Assembly: GCF_000725545.1 (NCBI RefSeq)
Contig: NZ_JNZP01000037.1
Span: forward strand, 1 to 39,319
DNA: 39,319 nt
Origin: Streptomyces exfoliatus
GTDB lineage: Bacteria > Actinomycetota > Actinomycetes > Streptomycetales > Streptomycetaceae
Direction of reading: 5' to 3'
The translations under genes were made by a program, and so were the position numbers. The notes beneath the pieces are model-generated. The model was not told the DNA's origin. It did not search any database and saw only the letters and a program-made list of their open reading frames with translations. Shown in pieces: positions 32,612 through 39,319 of the stretch; position 1 is the first letter of the stretch, and every line of letters begins with the position of its first letter.

Positions 32612-32691
32612 GCGCCGGCGGACCGGCGGCGCGATGCCGTACGGGAAACGGCCCTGACACCGTGTCCGCACGGCGCCGCCGGTCCGCCTTC

Positions 32692-32750
32692 GTCTTCCCT
32701 CTCCTCCTCCTTCGTCTTCCTTCTCCTTCTCCTTCTCCTTCTCGTTCCCC
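32692..32750 (+). repeat. polypyrimidine tract with CTTCTC hexamer repeat
   Basis: In the 222-bp gap before rhaB the plus strand is almost all C and T, with (CTTCTC) repeated about four times near 32721-32744. It carries no ribosome site, and reading it as an N-terminal extension of the kinase would give an Arg/Ser/Pro/Leu-only stretch, so I treat it as untranslated leader. Confidence 0.6.
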
Positions 32751-32781
32751 GATGAGCCGCCCGCACCGCGGAGGTACCCCC

Positions 32782-34281
32782 GTGACCACCACTCCACCGT
32801 CCTCCGCCTTCGCCCCGGCCTTCGCCGCGGTCGACCTCGGCGCCACGAGCGGGCGCGTGATCCTCGGCCGGGTCGGCCCGGACAACCTCGACCTCACCGA
32901 GGCGCACCGCTTCCCCAACACCCCCGTGCGGCTGCCCGACGGGCTGCGCTGGGACGTCCTCGCCCTCTTCCAGGGCATCCTGGACGGGCTGCGCGAGGCC
33001 GCCCGCTCCGGCGGTGTCGCCTCCGTCGGCGTGGACACCTGGGCCGTGGACTACGGGCTCCTCGACGCCGACGGCGCCCTGCTCGGCCAGCCGTTCCACT
33101 ACCGCGACGACCGGACCGACGGCGTCGCCGAGCACGTGTGGGCCGCGGTCGGACCCGCGGAGCTGTACGGGATCACCGGCCTGCAGCACCTGCCGTTCAA
33201 CACGGTCTTCCAGCTGGCCTCCACCGCGGGAACCGTCCAGACGGACGTCGCCCGCACCCTGCTCCTCATGCCCGATCTGCTGATCCACTGGCTGACCGGG
33301 TCCGTCGGCGCCGAGGAGACCAACGCCTCCACGACCGGCCTGTTCGACGCCCGCACCGGAACCTGGTCCCAGGAGATCCTGGGCCGGCTGTCCCTGGACC
33401 CCGGTCTCCTCCCGCCGCTGCGCGCCCCCGGCGACCCGGCGGGCACCCTGCTCCCCCATGTCGCCGGGTACACGGGGCTCGACGCCCGGACCCCGGTGAC
33501 CACGGTCGCCTCGCACGACACCGCGTCCGCGGTGGTCGCCGTACCGGCCACGAAGCCGGACTTCGCGTACATCTCGTGCGGTACGTGGTCGCTGGCCGGC
33601 CTGGAGCTCGACGCACCGGTGCTGAGCGAGGAGTCCAGGGCCGCGAACTTCACCAACGAACGCGGCGTCGACGGCACCATCCGCTATCTGCGCAACATCA
33701 TGGGCATGTGGCTCCTGGAGGAGTGCCGGCGCACCTGGGACAGGGACGGCCTGCCCACCCACATCCCCACGCTCCTCGCCGACGCCGCCCAGGCCCGGCC
33801 GTTCGCGTCGGTCGTCGACCCGGACGCCCCGGAGTTCCTCGCCCCCGGCGACATGCCGGCCCGCATCCGGGACTTCTGCGCCCGCACCGGCCAGGGCGTT
33901 CCCGACAGCCAGGGCGCCGTGGTCCGCTGCATCCTGGAGAGCCTGGCGCTCGCGCACCGCCGCACCCTGCGTCAGGCCGCCGAACTCGCCGGCCGCGACA
34001 TCACCCACGTCCACCTGGTCGGCGGCGGCTCGCGCAACGACCTGCTCTGCCAGCTCACGGCCGACGCCACCGGACTGCCTGTCGTCGCCGGCCCCACCGA
34101 GGCCACCGCCCTGGGTAACATCCTCGTCCAGGCCCGTGCCGCCGGCCTGGTCGGCGACCTGGCCGCCATGCGCCGACTCATCGCCCGCACCCAGCACCTG
34201 CGGCACTACACCCCCCGGGGCGGCAGCGCCGTCTGGGACGCGGCCGCCGCCCGAATCGCCCCCGCCCCGAGGAACTCCTGA
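32782..34281 (+). CDS. rhaB: L-rhamnulokinase
   Basis: The 499-residue FGGY-family kinase phosphorylates L-rhamnulose to the 1-phosphate with ATP. Visible signatures are FAAVDLGATSGRVILG, VGVDTWAVDYGLLDADG, HYRDDRTDG, LPFNTVFQLAS, TVASHDTASAVVAVPA, YISCGTWSLAGLE, and VHLVGGGSRNDLLCQLTADATGLPV. The order and length fit RhaB. GTG 32782 is chosen because GGAGGT lies 6 nt upstream; ATG 32752 would add ten residues without a ribosome site. Its TGA shares a base with the ATG of the following lut gene (TGATG). A hairpin and a pyrimidine-rich leader separate it from rhaD, so expression may be partly uncoupled. Confidence 0.93.
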   Translation: MTTTPPSSAFAPAFAAVDLGATSGRVILGRVGPDNLDLTEAHRFPNTPVRLPDGLRWDVLALFQGILDGLREAARSGGVASVGVDTWAVDYGLLDADGALLGQPFHYRDDRTDGVAEHVWAAVGPAELYGITGLQHLPFNTVFQLASTAGTVQTDVARTLLLMPDLLIHWLTGSVGAEETNASTTGLFDARTGTWSQEILGRLSLDPGLLPPLRAPGDPAGTLLPHVAGYTGLDARTPVTTVASHDTASAVVAVPATKPDFAYISCGTWSLAGLELDAPVLSEESRAANFTNERGVDGTIRYLRNIMGMWLLEECRRTWDRDGLPTHIPTLLADAAQARPFASVVDPDAPEFLAPGDMPARIRDFCARTGQGVPDSQGAVVRCILESLALAHRRTLRQAAELAGRDITHVHLVGGGSRNDLLCQLTADATGLPVVAGPTEATALGNILVQARAAGLVGDLAAMRRLIARTQHLRHYTPRGGSAVWDAAAARIAPAPRNS

Positions 34282-35036
34282 TGCGCGTCGCCCTCTTCGC
34301 CACCTGCGTCAACGACGCGGTCTACCCCTCCACGGCCATCGCGACGGTCAAGGTCCTCGAACGCCTGGGCGTGCGGGTCGACTTCCCCGCCGCCCAGACC
34401 TGCTGCGGACAGCCGCAGTACAACACCGGCTACCGCCGCGCGACCGAGCCTCTGGTCCGCCGCATGGCCCGCGCCTTCGAAGGCTACGACCACGTGGTCG
34501 CCCCGTCCGGGTCGTGCGTCGCCATGGTCCGCGACAACTACCCGCGCATCGGGCGGAAGGCGTACGCCGAGGGACGCGGAAGCGCGCTGACCGACGTCGC
34601 CGACTCCCTGGTCCCGAGGACGTACGAACTGACGGAGTTCCTGGTCGACGTCCTGGGGGTGACGGACGTGGGCGCGCACTTCCCGCACCGGGTCACCTAC
34701 CACCCCTCCTGTCACGGGTTGCGGATGCTGGGCCTGGGTGAGCGGCCGCGCAGGCTGCTCGAGGCCGTGAGGGGCCTGGAACTGGTGGAGCTGCCGGGGG
34801 CGGAGGAGTGCTGCGGTTTCGGCGGTACGTTCGCGGTGAAGAACGCCGACGTGTCGACCGCGATGGGCGCCGACAAGGTCCGCAACTCCCTTTCCACCGG
34901 CGCCGATGTGCTGTGCGGCGCCGACAACTCCTGCCTGATGCACATCGGTGGCATGCTGCGCCGCCAGGACGCCCCGCAGCGCGCGCTGCACATCGCCGAG
35001 ATTCTCGCGAGCACCGAAGAGGAGCCCCTGGTATGA
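34281..35036 (+). CDS. lutA: L-lactate oxidation Fe-S protein LutA/LldE
   Basis: The 251-residue protein has two CCG (cysteine-rich) domains typical of LutA/LldE and heterodisulfide-reductase-like proteins: QTCCGQPQYNTGY with Cys41/Cys42 and EECCGFGGTFAVK with Cys177/Cys178, plus APSGSCVAM, YHPSCHGLR and GADNSCLMHIGG. Together with LutB and LutC it forms the iron-sulfur L-lactate oxidising system that yields pyruvate. It is coupled to rhaB by TGATG and overlaps lutB by ATGA. In this operon its lactate would come from L-lactaldehyde released by RhaD. Confidence 0.92.
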   Translation: MRVALFATCVNDAVYPSTAIATVKVLERLGVRVDFPAAQTCCGQPQYNTGYRRATEPLVRRMARAFEGYDHVVAPSGSCVAMVRDNYPRIGRKAYAEGRGSALTDVADSLVPRTYELTEFLVDVLGVTDVGAHFPHRVTYHPSCHGLRMLGLGERPRRLLEAVRGLELVELPGAEECCGFGGTFAVKNADVSTAMGADKVRNSLSTGADVLCGADNSCLMHIGGMLRRQDAPQRALHIAEILASTEEEPLV

Positions 35037-36472
35037 GCGGTACGTATCTCGGCATGCCGGCCTTCCCCAAGGCCGCGCACGAGGCCGTACGGAACGACAC
35101 CCTGCGCGCGAACCTGCGTCACGCCACCCACACCATCCGCGACAAGCGGGCGGTGGCGGTGGCCGAACTCGACGACTGGACGGAGCTGCGCGAGGCCGGG
35201 AAGCAGATCAAGGACCACACGCTCAGCCGACTGGACCACTACCTGGTCCAGCTGGAGGAGTCGGTCACGGCCGCGGGCGGGACGGTGCACTGGGCGGCGT
35301 ACGCCGACGAGGCGAACCGGATCGTCGCCGATCTGGTGAAGGCGACGGGCGAGGGTGACACCGGGAAGCGTGAGGTCGTCAAGGTCAAGTCGATGGCCAC
35401 CCAGGAGATCGGCCTCAACGAGGCCCTGGAGGCCGAGGGCATCGCCGCCTACGAGACCGACCTCGCCGAACTCATCGTGCAGCTCGGCGAGGACCGGCCC
35501 TCGCACATCCTGGTCCCCGCCATTCACCGCAACCGGGGCGAGATCCGCGACATCTTCCGCTCCGAGATGGAGAAATGGGGCCGGGCGGCGCCGGAGGGTC
35601 TCACCGACAGCCCCGCGGAACTGGCCGAAGCGGCACGGCTGCATCTGCGGGAGAAGTTCCTGCGGGCCAAGGTCGGCATCTCGGGCGCCAACTTCATGGT
35701 CGCCGAGACCGGCACCATGGTCGTCGTCGAGTCGGAGGGCAACGGACGGATGTGCCTCACCCTGCCCGAGACCCTGATCTCCGTCGTCGGCATCGAGAAG
35801 ATCGTCCCCACCTGGCGCGACCTGGAGGTGTTCCTCCAGACCCTGCCGCGCTCCTCGACCGCCGAGCGGATGAACCCGTACACCAGCATGTGGACCGGCA
35901 CGACGGACGCCGACGGCCCCGAGGCCTTCCATCTGGTCCTGATCGACAACGGCCGTACCGACACCCTCGCCGACGAGGTGGGCCGGCAGGCGCTGCGCTG
36001 CATCCGATGCTCGGCCTGTCTCAACGTCTGCCCGGTGTACGAGCGGGCCGGCGGGCACGCGTACGGCTCGGTCTATCCCGGGCCGATCGGCGCGATCCTC
36101 ACGCCTCAGCTGAGGGGCACGGCGAGCGAGATCGACGCGTCCCTGCCGTACGCGTCCTCGCTCTGCGGCGCCTGCTACGACGTCTGTCCCGTCGCCATCG
36201 ACATCCCCGAAGTCCTCGTCCACCTCCGCGAGAAGGTCGCGGAGCACGGCGGCCCTGGGCACCGGCTCGAGAAGGCCGCGATCAAGGCGGCGGGCTGGGT
36301 CCTCGACCACCCCGGCGTCCTCGCGGCGGGAGAGCGCGTCGCGGCGAAGACCCGCAGGTTGCACCCGAAGAAGCTCCGCGGCCCCGGCGCGAGCCAGTGG
36401 ACCGACAGCAGGGACCTGCCCGAGATGCCCGCCGAACCGTTCCGCGACTGGTGGAAGAAGAACCGCACATGA
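35033..36472 (+). CDS. lutB: L-lactate oxidation Fe-S protein LutB/LldF
   Basis: The 479-residue protein begins with the LutB domain (LRHATHTIRDKRAVAVAEL, KVGISGANFMVAETGTMVVVESEGNGRM, SVVGIEKIVPTWRDL) and carries two [4Fe-4S] motifs: Cys323, Cys326, Cys329 and Cys333 (CIRCSACLNVCPVY), and Cys378, Cys381 and Cys385 (CGACYDVCPVAIDIP). A C-terminal PEMPAEPFRDWWKK tail is typical of the family. It passes electrons from lactate oxidation toward the respiratory chain with LutA and LutC. ATG 35033 overlaps the lutA stop by ATGA and its own stop overlaps lutC by ATGA. Confidence 0.94.
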   Translation: MSGTYLGMPAFPKAAHEAVRNDTLRANLRHATHTIRDKRAVAVAELDDWTELREAGKQIKDHTLSRLDHYLVQLEESVTAAGGTVHWAAYADEANRIVADLVKATGEGDTGKREVVKVKSMATQEIGLNEALEAEGIAAYETDLAELIVQLGEDRPSHILVPAIHRNRGEIRDIFRSEMEKWGRAAPEGLTDSPAELAEAARLHLREKFLRAKVGISGANFMVAETGTMVVVESEGNGRMCLTLPETLISVVGIEKIVPTWRDLEVFLQTLPRSSTAERMNPYTSMWTGTTDADGPEAFHLVLIDNGRTDTLADEVGRQALRCIRCSACLNVCPVYERAGGHAYGSVYPGPIGAILTPQLRGTASEIDASLPYASSLCGACYDVCPVAIDIPEVLVHLREKVAEHGGPGHRLEKAAIKAAGWVLDHPGVLAAGERVAAKTRRLHPKKLRGPGASQWTDSRDLPEMPAEPFRDWWKKNRT

Positions 36473-37218
36473 CCTCGCCCTCGACACCCCGCCCGACGTC
36501 CTCCTCGACATCCTCCTCGACGTCGTCCTCGACACCCTCCTCGCTCTCCTCCCGCGAGCGGATCCTGGGCCGCGTCCGCGCGGCGCTCGCCGACGAACCC
36601 ACCGCCCCGCACCCGGCGCGCGGCTACCTCACGTCCCACACCCCCGACGACCCCACCGTGATCCTCGACCTCCTGCACGAGAACCTCGCGGACTACCGCG
36701 CGCTCGTGCACCGCGCAGAGGAAAGCGAACTTCCTTCTCTTGTAGCGGACTTGCTGGCGAAGCACGGGGCGGCCTCGGTCGCCGTGCCGCCGGGGCTGCC
36801 CGCCTCCTGGCTGTCCGGCACCACGGTGGAGCGGCGTCACGACGAGGGCGCGACCCTCACCCCGTACGACCTCGACGCCACCGACGCCGTCATCACCGGC
36901 TGCGCCCTGGCGGTCGCCGAGACGGGCACGATCATCCTGGACGGCGGTCCGGGCCAGGGCCGCCGCGCGCTCACCCTCGTTCCCGACGTCCACATCTGCG
37001 TCGTACGAGCGGCCGACCAGATCGTCGCCTCGGTCCCCCAGGCGATGCCCCGCCTCGACCCGACCCGCCCGCTGACGTGGATCTCGGGCCCGTCCGCCAC
37101 CAGCGACATCGAACTCGACCGCGTCGAGGGGGTGCACGGCCCCCGCACCCTGCACGTGGTGCTGATCACCGAGGCGTCGGCCCGTGGTGAGCGCGGGGGC
37201 ACCACCGGCGGAGCGTGA
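36469..37218 (+). CDS. lutC: L-lactate utilization protein LutC/LldG
   Basis: The 249-residue protein has the LUD domain seen in LutC: ITGCALAVAETGTIILDGGPGQGRRALTLVPDVHICVV, PQAMPRLDP, and ISGPSATSDIELDRVEGVHGPRTLHVVLI. The N-terminus is an unusual Ser/Thr-rich stretch (SSSTSSSTSSSTPSSLSS, about residues 11-28) encoded by repeats of TCCTCGAC before the normal SRERILGRVRAAL start. GTG or ATG alternatives after the repeat are not evident, and ATG 36469 overlaps lutB by ATGA, so I keep it. It is the last gene of the operon; a terminator lies 62 nt downstream. Confidence 0.92.
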   Translation: MTSPSTPRPTSSSTSSSTSSSTPSSLSSRERILGRVRAALADEPTAPHPARGYLTSHTPDDPTVILDLLHENLADYRALVHRAEESELPSLVADLLAKHGAASVAVPPGLPASWLSGTTVERRHDEGATLTPYDLDATDAVITGCALAVAETGTIILDGGPGQGRRALTLVPDVHICVVRAADQIVASVPQAMPRLDPTRPLTWISGPSATSDIELDRVEGVHGPRTLHVVLITEASARGERGGTTGGA

Positions 37219-37232
37219 CGCGCGCTGCTCTT

Positions 37233-37274
37233 GATTTCTGCCTCTGTTCACGATTTCTGCCTGCACTTCTGCCT
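37233..37274 (+). repeat. three direct copies of TTCTGCCT
   Basis: GATTTCTGCCT occurs at 37233-37243 and 37252-37262, and CTTCTGCCT at 37266-37274. The block is AT-richer than its surroundings and lies between the lutC stop and the terminator. No function is known to me. Confidence 0.6.
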
Positions 37275-37280
37275 GGAGAC

Positions 37281-37308
37281 GGGAACGGCCCACTGCTTGG
37301 CTGTTCCC
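37281..37308 (+). terminator. terminator of the rhamnose/lactate operon
   Basis: GGGAACGGCC (37281-37290) pairs with GGCTGTTCCC (37299-37308) through ten pairs, one of them a G-U in RNA, around an 8-nt loop. It follows lutC by 62 nt. Confidence 0.6.
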
Positions 37309-37436
37309 TGCGGGCGGAGGCCCGGGCCTCGCCGGTGCGGTTCGGTCCCGTCCGCGCTTCCGGAGGTGCGGCCGACCGTCCTGGTCCCGTCCGCCGCACG
37401 GCCCCGGAGTCACTCCCCGTGAACGGAGAACAATGT

Positions 37437-37541
37437 GAGCCAGGAAGCCGGATGGCCGCCGTGGGCGACTCTGCGGGCGGCAACCTGGTGGCGGCGCTGA
37501 CCCTGCTCGCCAAGGAGCACGGCGGGGTGCGGCGGCACCAT
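37437..37541 (+). pseudogene. alpha/beta-hydrolase (hormone-sensitive-lipase type) remnant
   Basis: About 35 codons read PGSRMAAVGDSAGGNLVAAL followed by TLLAKEHGG. This is the nucleophile elbow (GDSAGGN) and following helix of family IV esterases. No further part of the enzyme, such as the HGGG oxyanion motif or the catalytic Asp and His, is found either side, so it is a decayed fragment. Beyond 37541 the plus-strand reading loses protein character. Confidence 0.6.
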
Positions 37542-37714
37542 CGGACCCGGCACCGCGACCGCGCGCGTGGGCCGCGCCGCCCGGCCCACGGCCGGCAGCG
37601 CCTCCCGCTCCGCGTCCGCGAGGCCAATCCCCTCCGCCAACACCACGACCGTGCGCCGCTGCGGAACCCGACCGCGGCCCCGGTAAGCGGTGGCGGTGGG
37701 AGTGGGGCAGGGCC

Positions 37715-37756
37715 GGTGTTCCGGCCGGGAAACGGTTCTGGCGCGGCCGGAACACC
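37715..37756 (-). terminator. terminator of the leftward oxidoreductase gene
   Basis: GGTGTTCCGGCC (37715-37726) and GGCCGGAACACC (37745-37756) are perfect 12-bp arms with an 18-nt loop, 5 nt beyond the stop of the oxidoreductase gene. Confidence 0.65.
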
Positions 37757-37761
37757 TGCGG

Positions 37762-39234
37762 TCAGAGGCCGTACGCCTCGAGGAGGCGCAGCCAGACCTC
37801 GCTGACCGTGGGGAACGCGGGGACGGCGTGCCGCAGGCGGGTGAGCGGGACCTCTCCGACGATGGCGACCGTGGCCGTGTGGATGAGCTCGGTGGCCATC
37901 GGGCCGGTGAGGGTGCAGCCGACGACGACGCCCCGGGGCTCGTCGACGACGAGCTTGGCGTGGCCGCGGTAGTCGTCCGAGTACAGCGCGGCTCCGGCGA
38001 CGTCGTCGATCCGGTACTCCACCGCGCGTACCGCGAACCCCGCTTCGCGTGCCGCGCGTTCGGTGAGACCGACGCTCGCGATCTCCGGGTGGGTGAAGAC
38101 GGCCTGGGGGACGGCGAAGCGGTCGGCTTCCGCACTCCAGGCTTGCCCGCCGCCGGTGTCGGCGGGGCGGCCTGCGGCGCGCTCGGCTATCGCCGCCGCG
38201 CAGGCGCGGGCCTGGTACTTGGCCATGTGGGTCAGCGGCGCACGGTGGTTCACGTCGCCGACGGCGTAGAGCCAGTCGCCGGCGTGCGCGGTGACGCGGC
38301 AGGTGTCGTCGACCGGGAGCCAGTCGCCGGCCGCGAGCCCGACGGCCTCCAGGCCGAGGTCAGCCGTGCGTGGGCGCCGGCCGGCGGCGACCAGTACCTC
38401 GTCACAGACGAGCGCGGCGCCGTCGTCGGTCTCCACGGTCACGGCACGGGTGGTGTCGTCGCGGGCCACCCGGGTCGCCGAGACCCCGAAGCGGATCGTG
38501 ACCCCGAGAGCGGTCAGGCCGCGTACGACCTCTTCGCCCGCGCACGGCTCCCAGCCGGTCAGCAGGGCCTGGTCACGGACGAGGAGGGTGACGGAGGAGC
38601 CGAGCGAGCTCCACGCCGTGGCCATCTCGCAGGCCACCACTCCCCCGCCGATGACGACGAGCCGCTCGGGCACCGCGTCGGCCGTGGTGGCCTGCCGATT
38701 GGTCCACACACCGATCCGGTCGAGCCCTTCGACCGCCGGCAGCACGGGGTCCGTACCCGTGGCGAGGACGACCGCGAGCCGCGCCTGCAGGACGCGGACC
38801 GCGCCGTCGGCCCCGGTCACCTCGACGCGGCGCTCGCCGGCGAGCCGCCCGCGCCCCCGTACGAGGAATATGCCGGCGCCCTTCAGCCAGGCGGCCTGAC
38901 CGGCGTCGTCGCCGCGCCCGGTGAACCGGTCGCGGCGGGCCAGGACGTGCGCCGGGTCGAGCGCCGCGGTCACCGCCTGGCGCGCACCGTCGACGGAGCG
39001 GGCGGCCTCCCTGGCCGCGCCGGGACGCAGCAGGGCCTTGCTGGGTACGCAGGCTCGGTAGGAGCACTCGCCGCCGACCGCCTCGGCCTCGACGACGACG
39101 GCGGTCAGGCCTGACCGGACGATCCGGTCGGCGACGACCTCACCGCCAGGCCCGCCACCGATCACGACGACGTCGTAAGGCTCCTCGAACGTCTCCGTGT
39201 GCGTGTGCGTGTACGCGTCCTCGTACGTGTCCAT
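37762..39234 (-). CDS. class I pyridine nucleotide-disulfide oxidoreductase
   Basis: The 490-residue flavoprotein resembles dihydrolipoyl dehydrogenase, mercuric reductase and mycothione reductase. It has YDVVVIGGGPGGEVVADRI for FAD, the redox pair in AVGGECSYRACVPSKALL (CxxxxC), LAVVLATGTDPVLP, RLVVIGGGVVACEMATAWSSLG for NAD(P), LYAVGDVNHRAPLTHMAKYQ, and the dimerisation domain ending in AVPAFPTVSEVW. The active site SYRA replaces the usual N-x-G between cysteines, so the partner disulfide is uncertain. The N-terminus has an odd THTHTETFEEP tail from GTGTGC-type repeats. ATG 39234 overlaps the stop of an upstream gene by TGATG and lacks its own clear ribosome site, so translation is likely coupled. 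Confidence 0.85.
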   Translation of the reverse strand: MDTYEDAYTHTHTETFEEPYDVVVIGGGPGGEVVADRIVRSGLTAVVVEAEAVGGECSYRACVPSKALLRPGAAREAARSVDGARQAVTAALDPAHVLARRDRFTGRGDDAGQAAWLKGAGIFLVRGRGRLAGERRVEVTGADGAVRVLQARLAVVLATGTDPVLPAVEGLDRIGVWTNRQATTADAVPERLVVIGGGVVACEMATAWSSLGSSVTLLVRDQALLTGWEPCAGEEVVRGLTALGVTIRFGVSATRVARDDTTRAVTVETDDGAALVCDEVLVAAGRRPRTADLGLEAVGLAAGDWLPVDDTCRVTAHAGDWLYAVGDVNHRAPLTHMAKYQARACAAAIAERAAGRPADTGGGQAWSAEADRFAVPQAVFTHPEIASVGLTERAAREAGFAVRAVEYRIDDVAGAALYSDDYRGHAKLVVDEPRGVVVGCTLTGPMATELIHTATVAIVGEVPLTRLRHAVPAFPTVSEVWLRLLEAYGL

Positions 39235-39319
39235 CAGCCGCGTACCAGAGGGGTGTCCACGAGGTGTTCGGCGAGGAACCAGACCTGTGCCTCGCCGGTG
39301 CGGATGACCTCGGAGACGA
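39234..39319 (-). CDS. C-terminal end of an unidentified protein (cut by the window edge)
   Basis: On the minus strand the last 27 codons read VSEVIRTGEAQVWFLAEHLV then DTPLVRG and a TGA that overlaps the ATG of the oxidoreductase gene. The reading is protein-like in codon use and the TGATG overlap supports a real gene. I do not recognise the family from this short piece. Confidence 0.55.
   Translation of the reverse strand, partial: VSEVIRTGEAQVWFLAEHLVDTPLVRG

Noticed and set aside
32662..32781. Longer RhaB starting before the pyrimidine tract
   Set aside because: It would add Arg/Ser/Pro/Leu repeats and has no ribosome site, whereas GTG 32782 has GGAGGT.
30460..34206. A minus-strand open frame of 1,248 codons opposite rhaD and rhaB
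   Set aside because: Low-complexity Gly/Val/Arg/Asp composition, no domain, and it lies antisense to two well-supported enzymes.
1..39319. CRISPR arrays, tRNA or rRNA genes, insertion sequences
   Set aside because: No regularly spaced repeats, cloverleaf pattern or transposase was seen; the short repeats found are local.

Overview
The window is very GC-rich DNA with strong third-position GC bias, frequent GTG starts, GGAGG-type ribosome sites and many ATGA/GTGA/TGATG overlaps. It also has carbohydrate ABC importers without their own ATPase and a Tat-exported glycosidase. Together these point to a Streptomyces-like actinomycete. I saw no tRNA, rRNA, CRISPR array or insertion sequence.

Layout. 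(1) 1-2663: a two-gene operon of a cis-prenyltransferase and a DUF2236/MpaB-Lcp-type oxygenase fused to three EF-hands, followed by a truncated NUDIX gene. (2) 2766-4416: a DUF4291 gene divergent from a (beta/alpha)8 glycosidase-like gene. (3) 4420-14151: a leftward operon of solute-binding lipoprotein, two permeases, GH78 alpha-L-rhamnosidase and exported GH3 beta-glucosidase with PA14, divergent from a LacI regulator; palindromic operator candidates lie between them. (4) 14207-25317: an MFS transporter and a LysR regulator, divergent from an aromatic-ring catabolic cluster: FAH-fold hydrolase, cyclase-family hydrolase, FAD monooxygenase, ACMSD-like amidohydrolase, extradiol dioxygenase, second FAH, SDR and a two-subunit CoA-transferase. 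(5) 25461-28657: a gentisate module of FAD monooxygenase, gentisate 1,2-dioxygenase and a third FAH-fold hydrolase. (6) 29153-37308: a complete L-rhamnose operon (isomerase, bifunctional aldolase/lactaldehyde dehydrogenase, kinase) running into lutABC-type L-lactate oxidation genes, with a clear promoter and operator in front and a hairpin terminator behind. (7) 37437-39319: an alpha/beta-hydrolase remnant and a leftward disulfide oxidoreductase coupled to an incomplete gene.

How it fits together. The parts read as one logic for plant phenolic rhamnosyl-glucosides such as flavonoid rutinosides or neohesperidosides. Glycosidases and an importer handle the sugar part, rhamnose goes to DHAP plus lactaldehyde, then lactate, then pyruvate, and two ring-cleavage modules could consume the aromatic part. 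The combination of LysR regulator, FAD monooxygenase, extradiol dioxygenase and FAH hydrolase resembles the naringenin (fde) pathway of Herbaspirillum. That link is an inference from gene content, not proven by the sequence. The sugar steps are well supported; the exact aromatic substrate is not.
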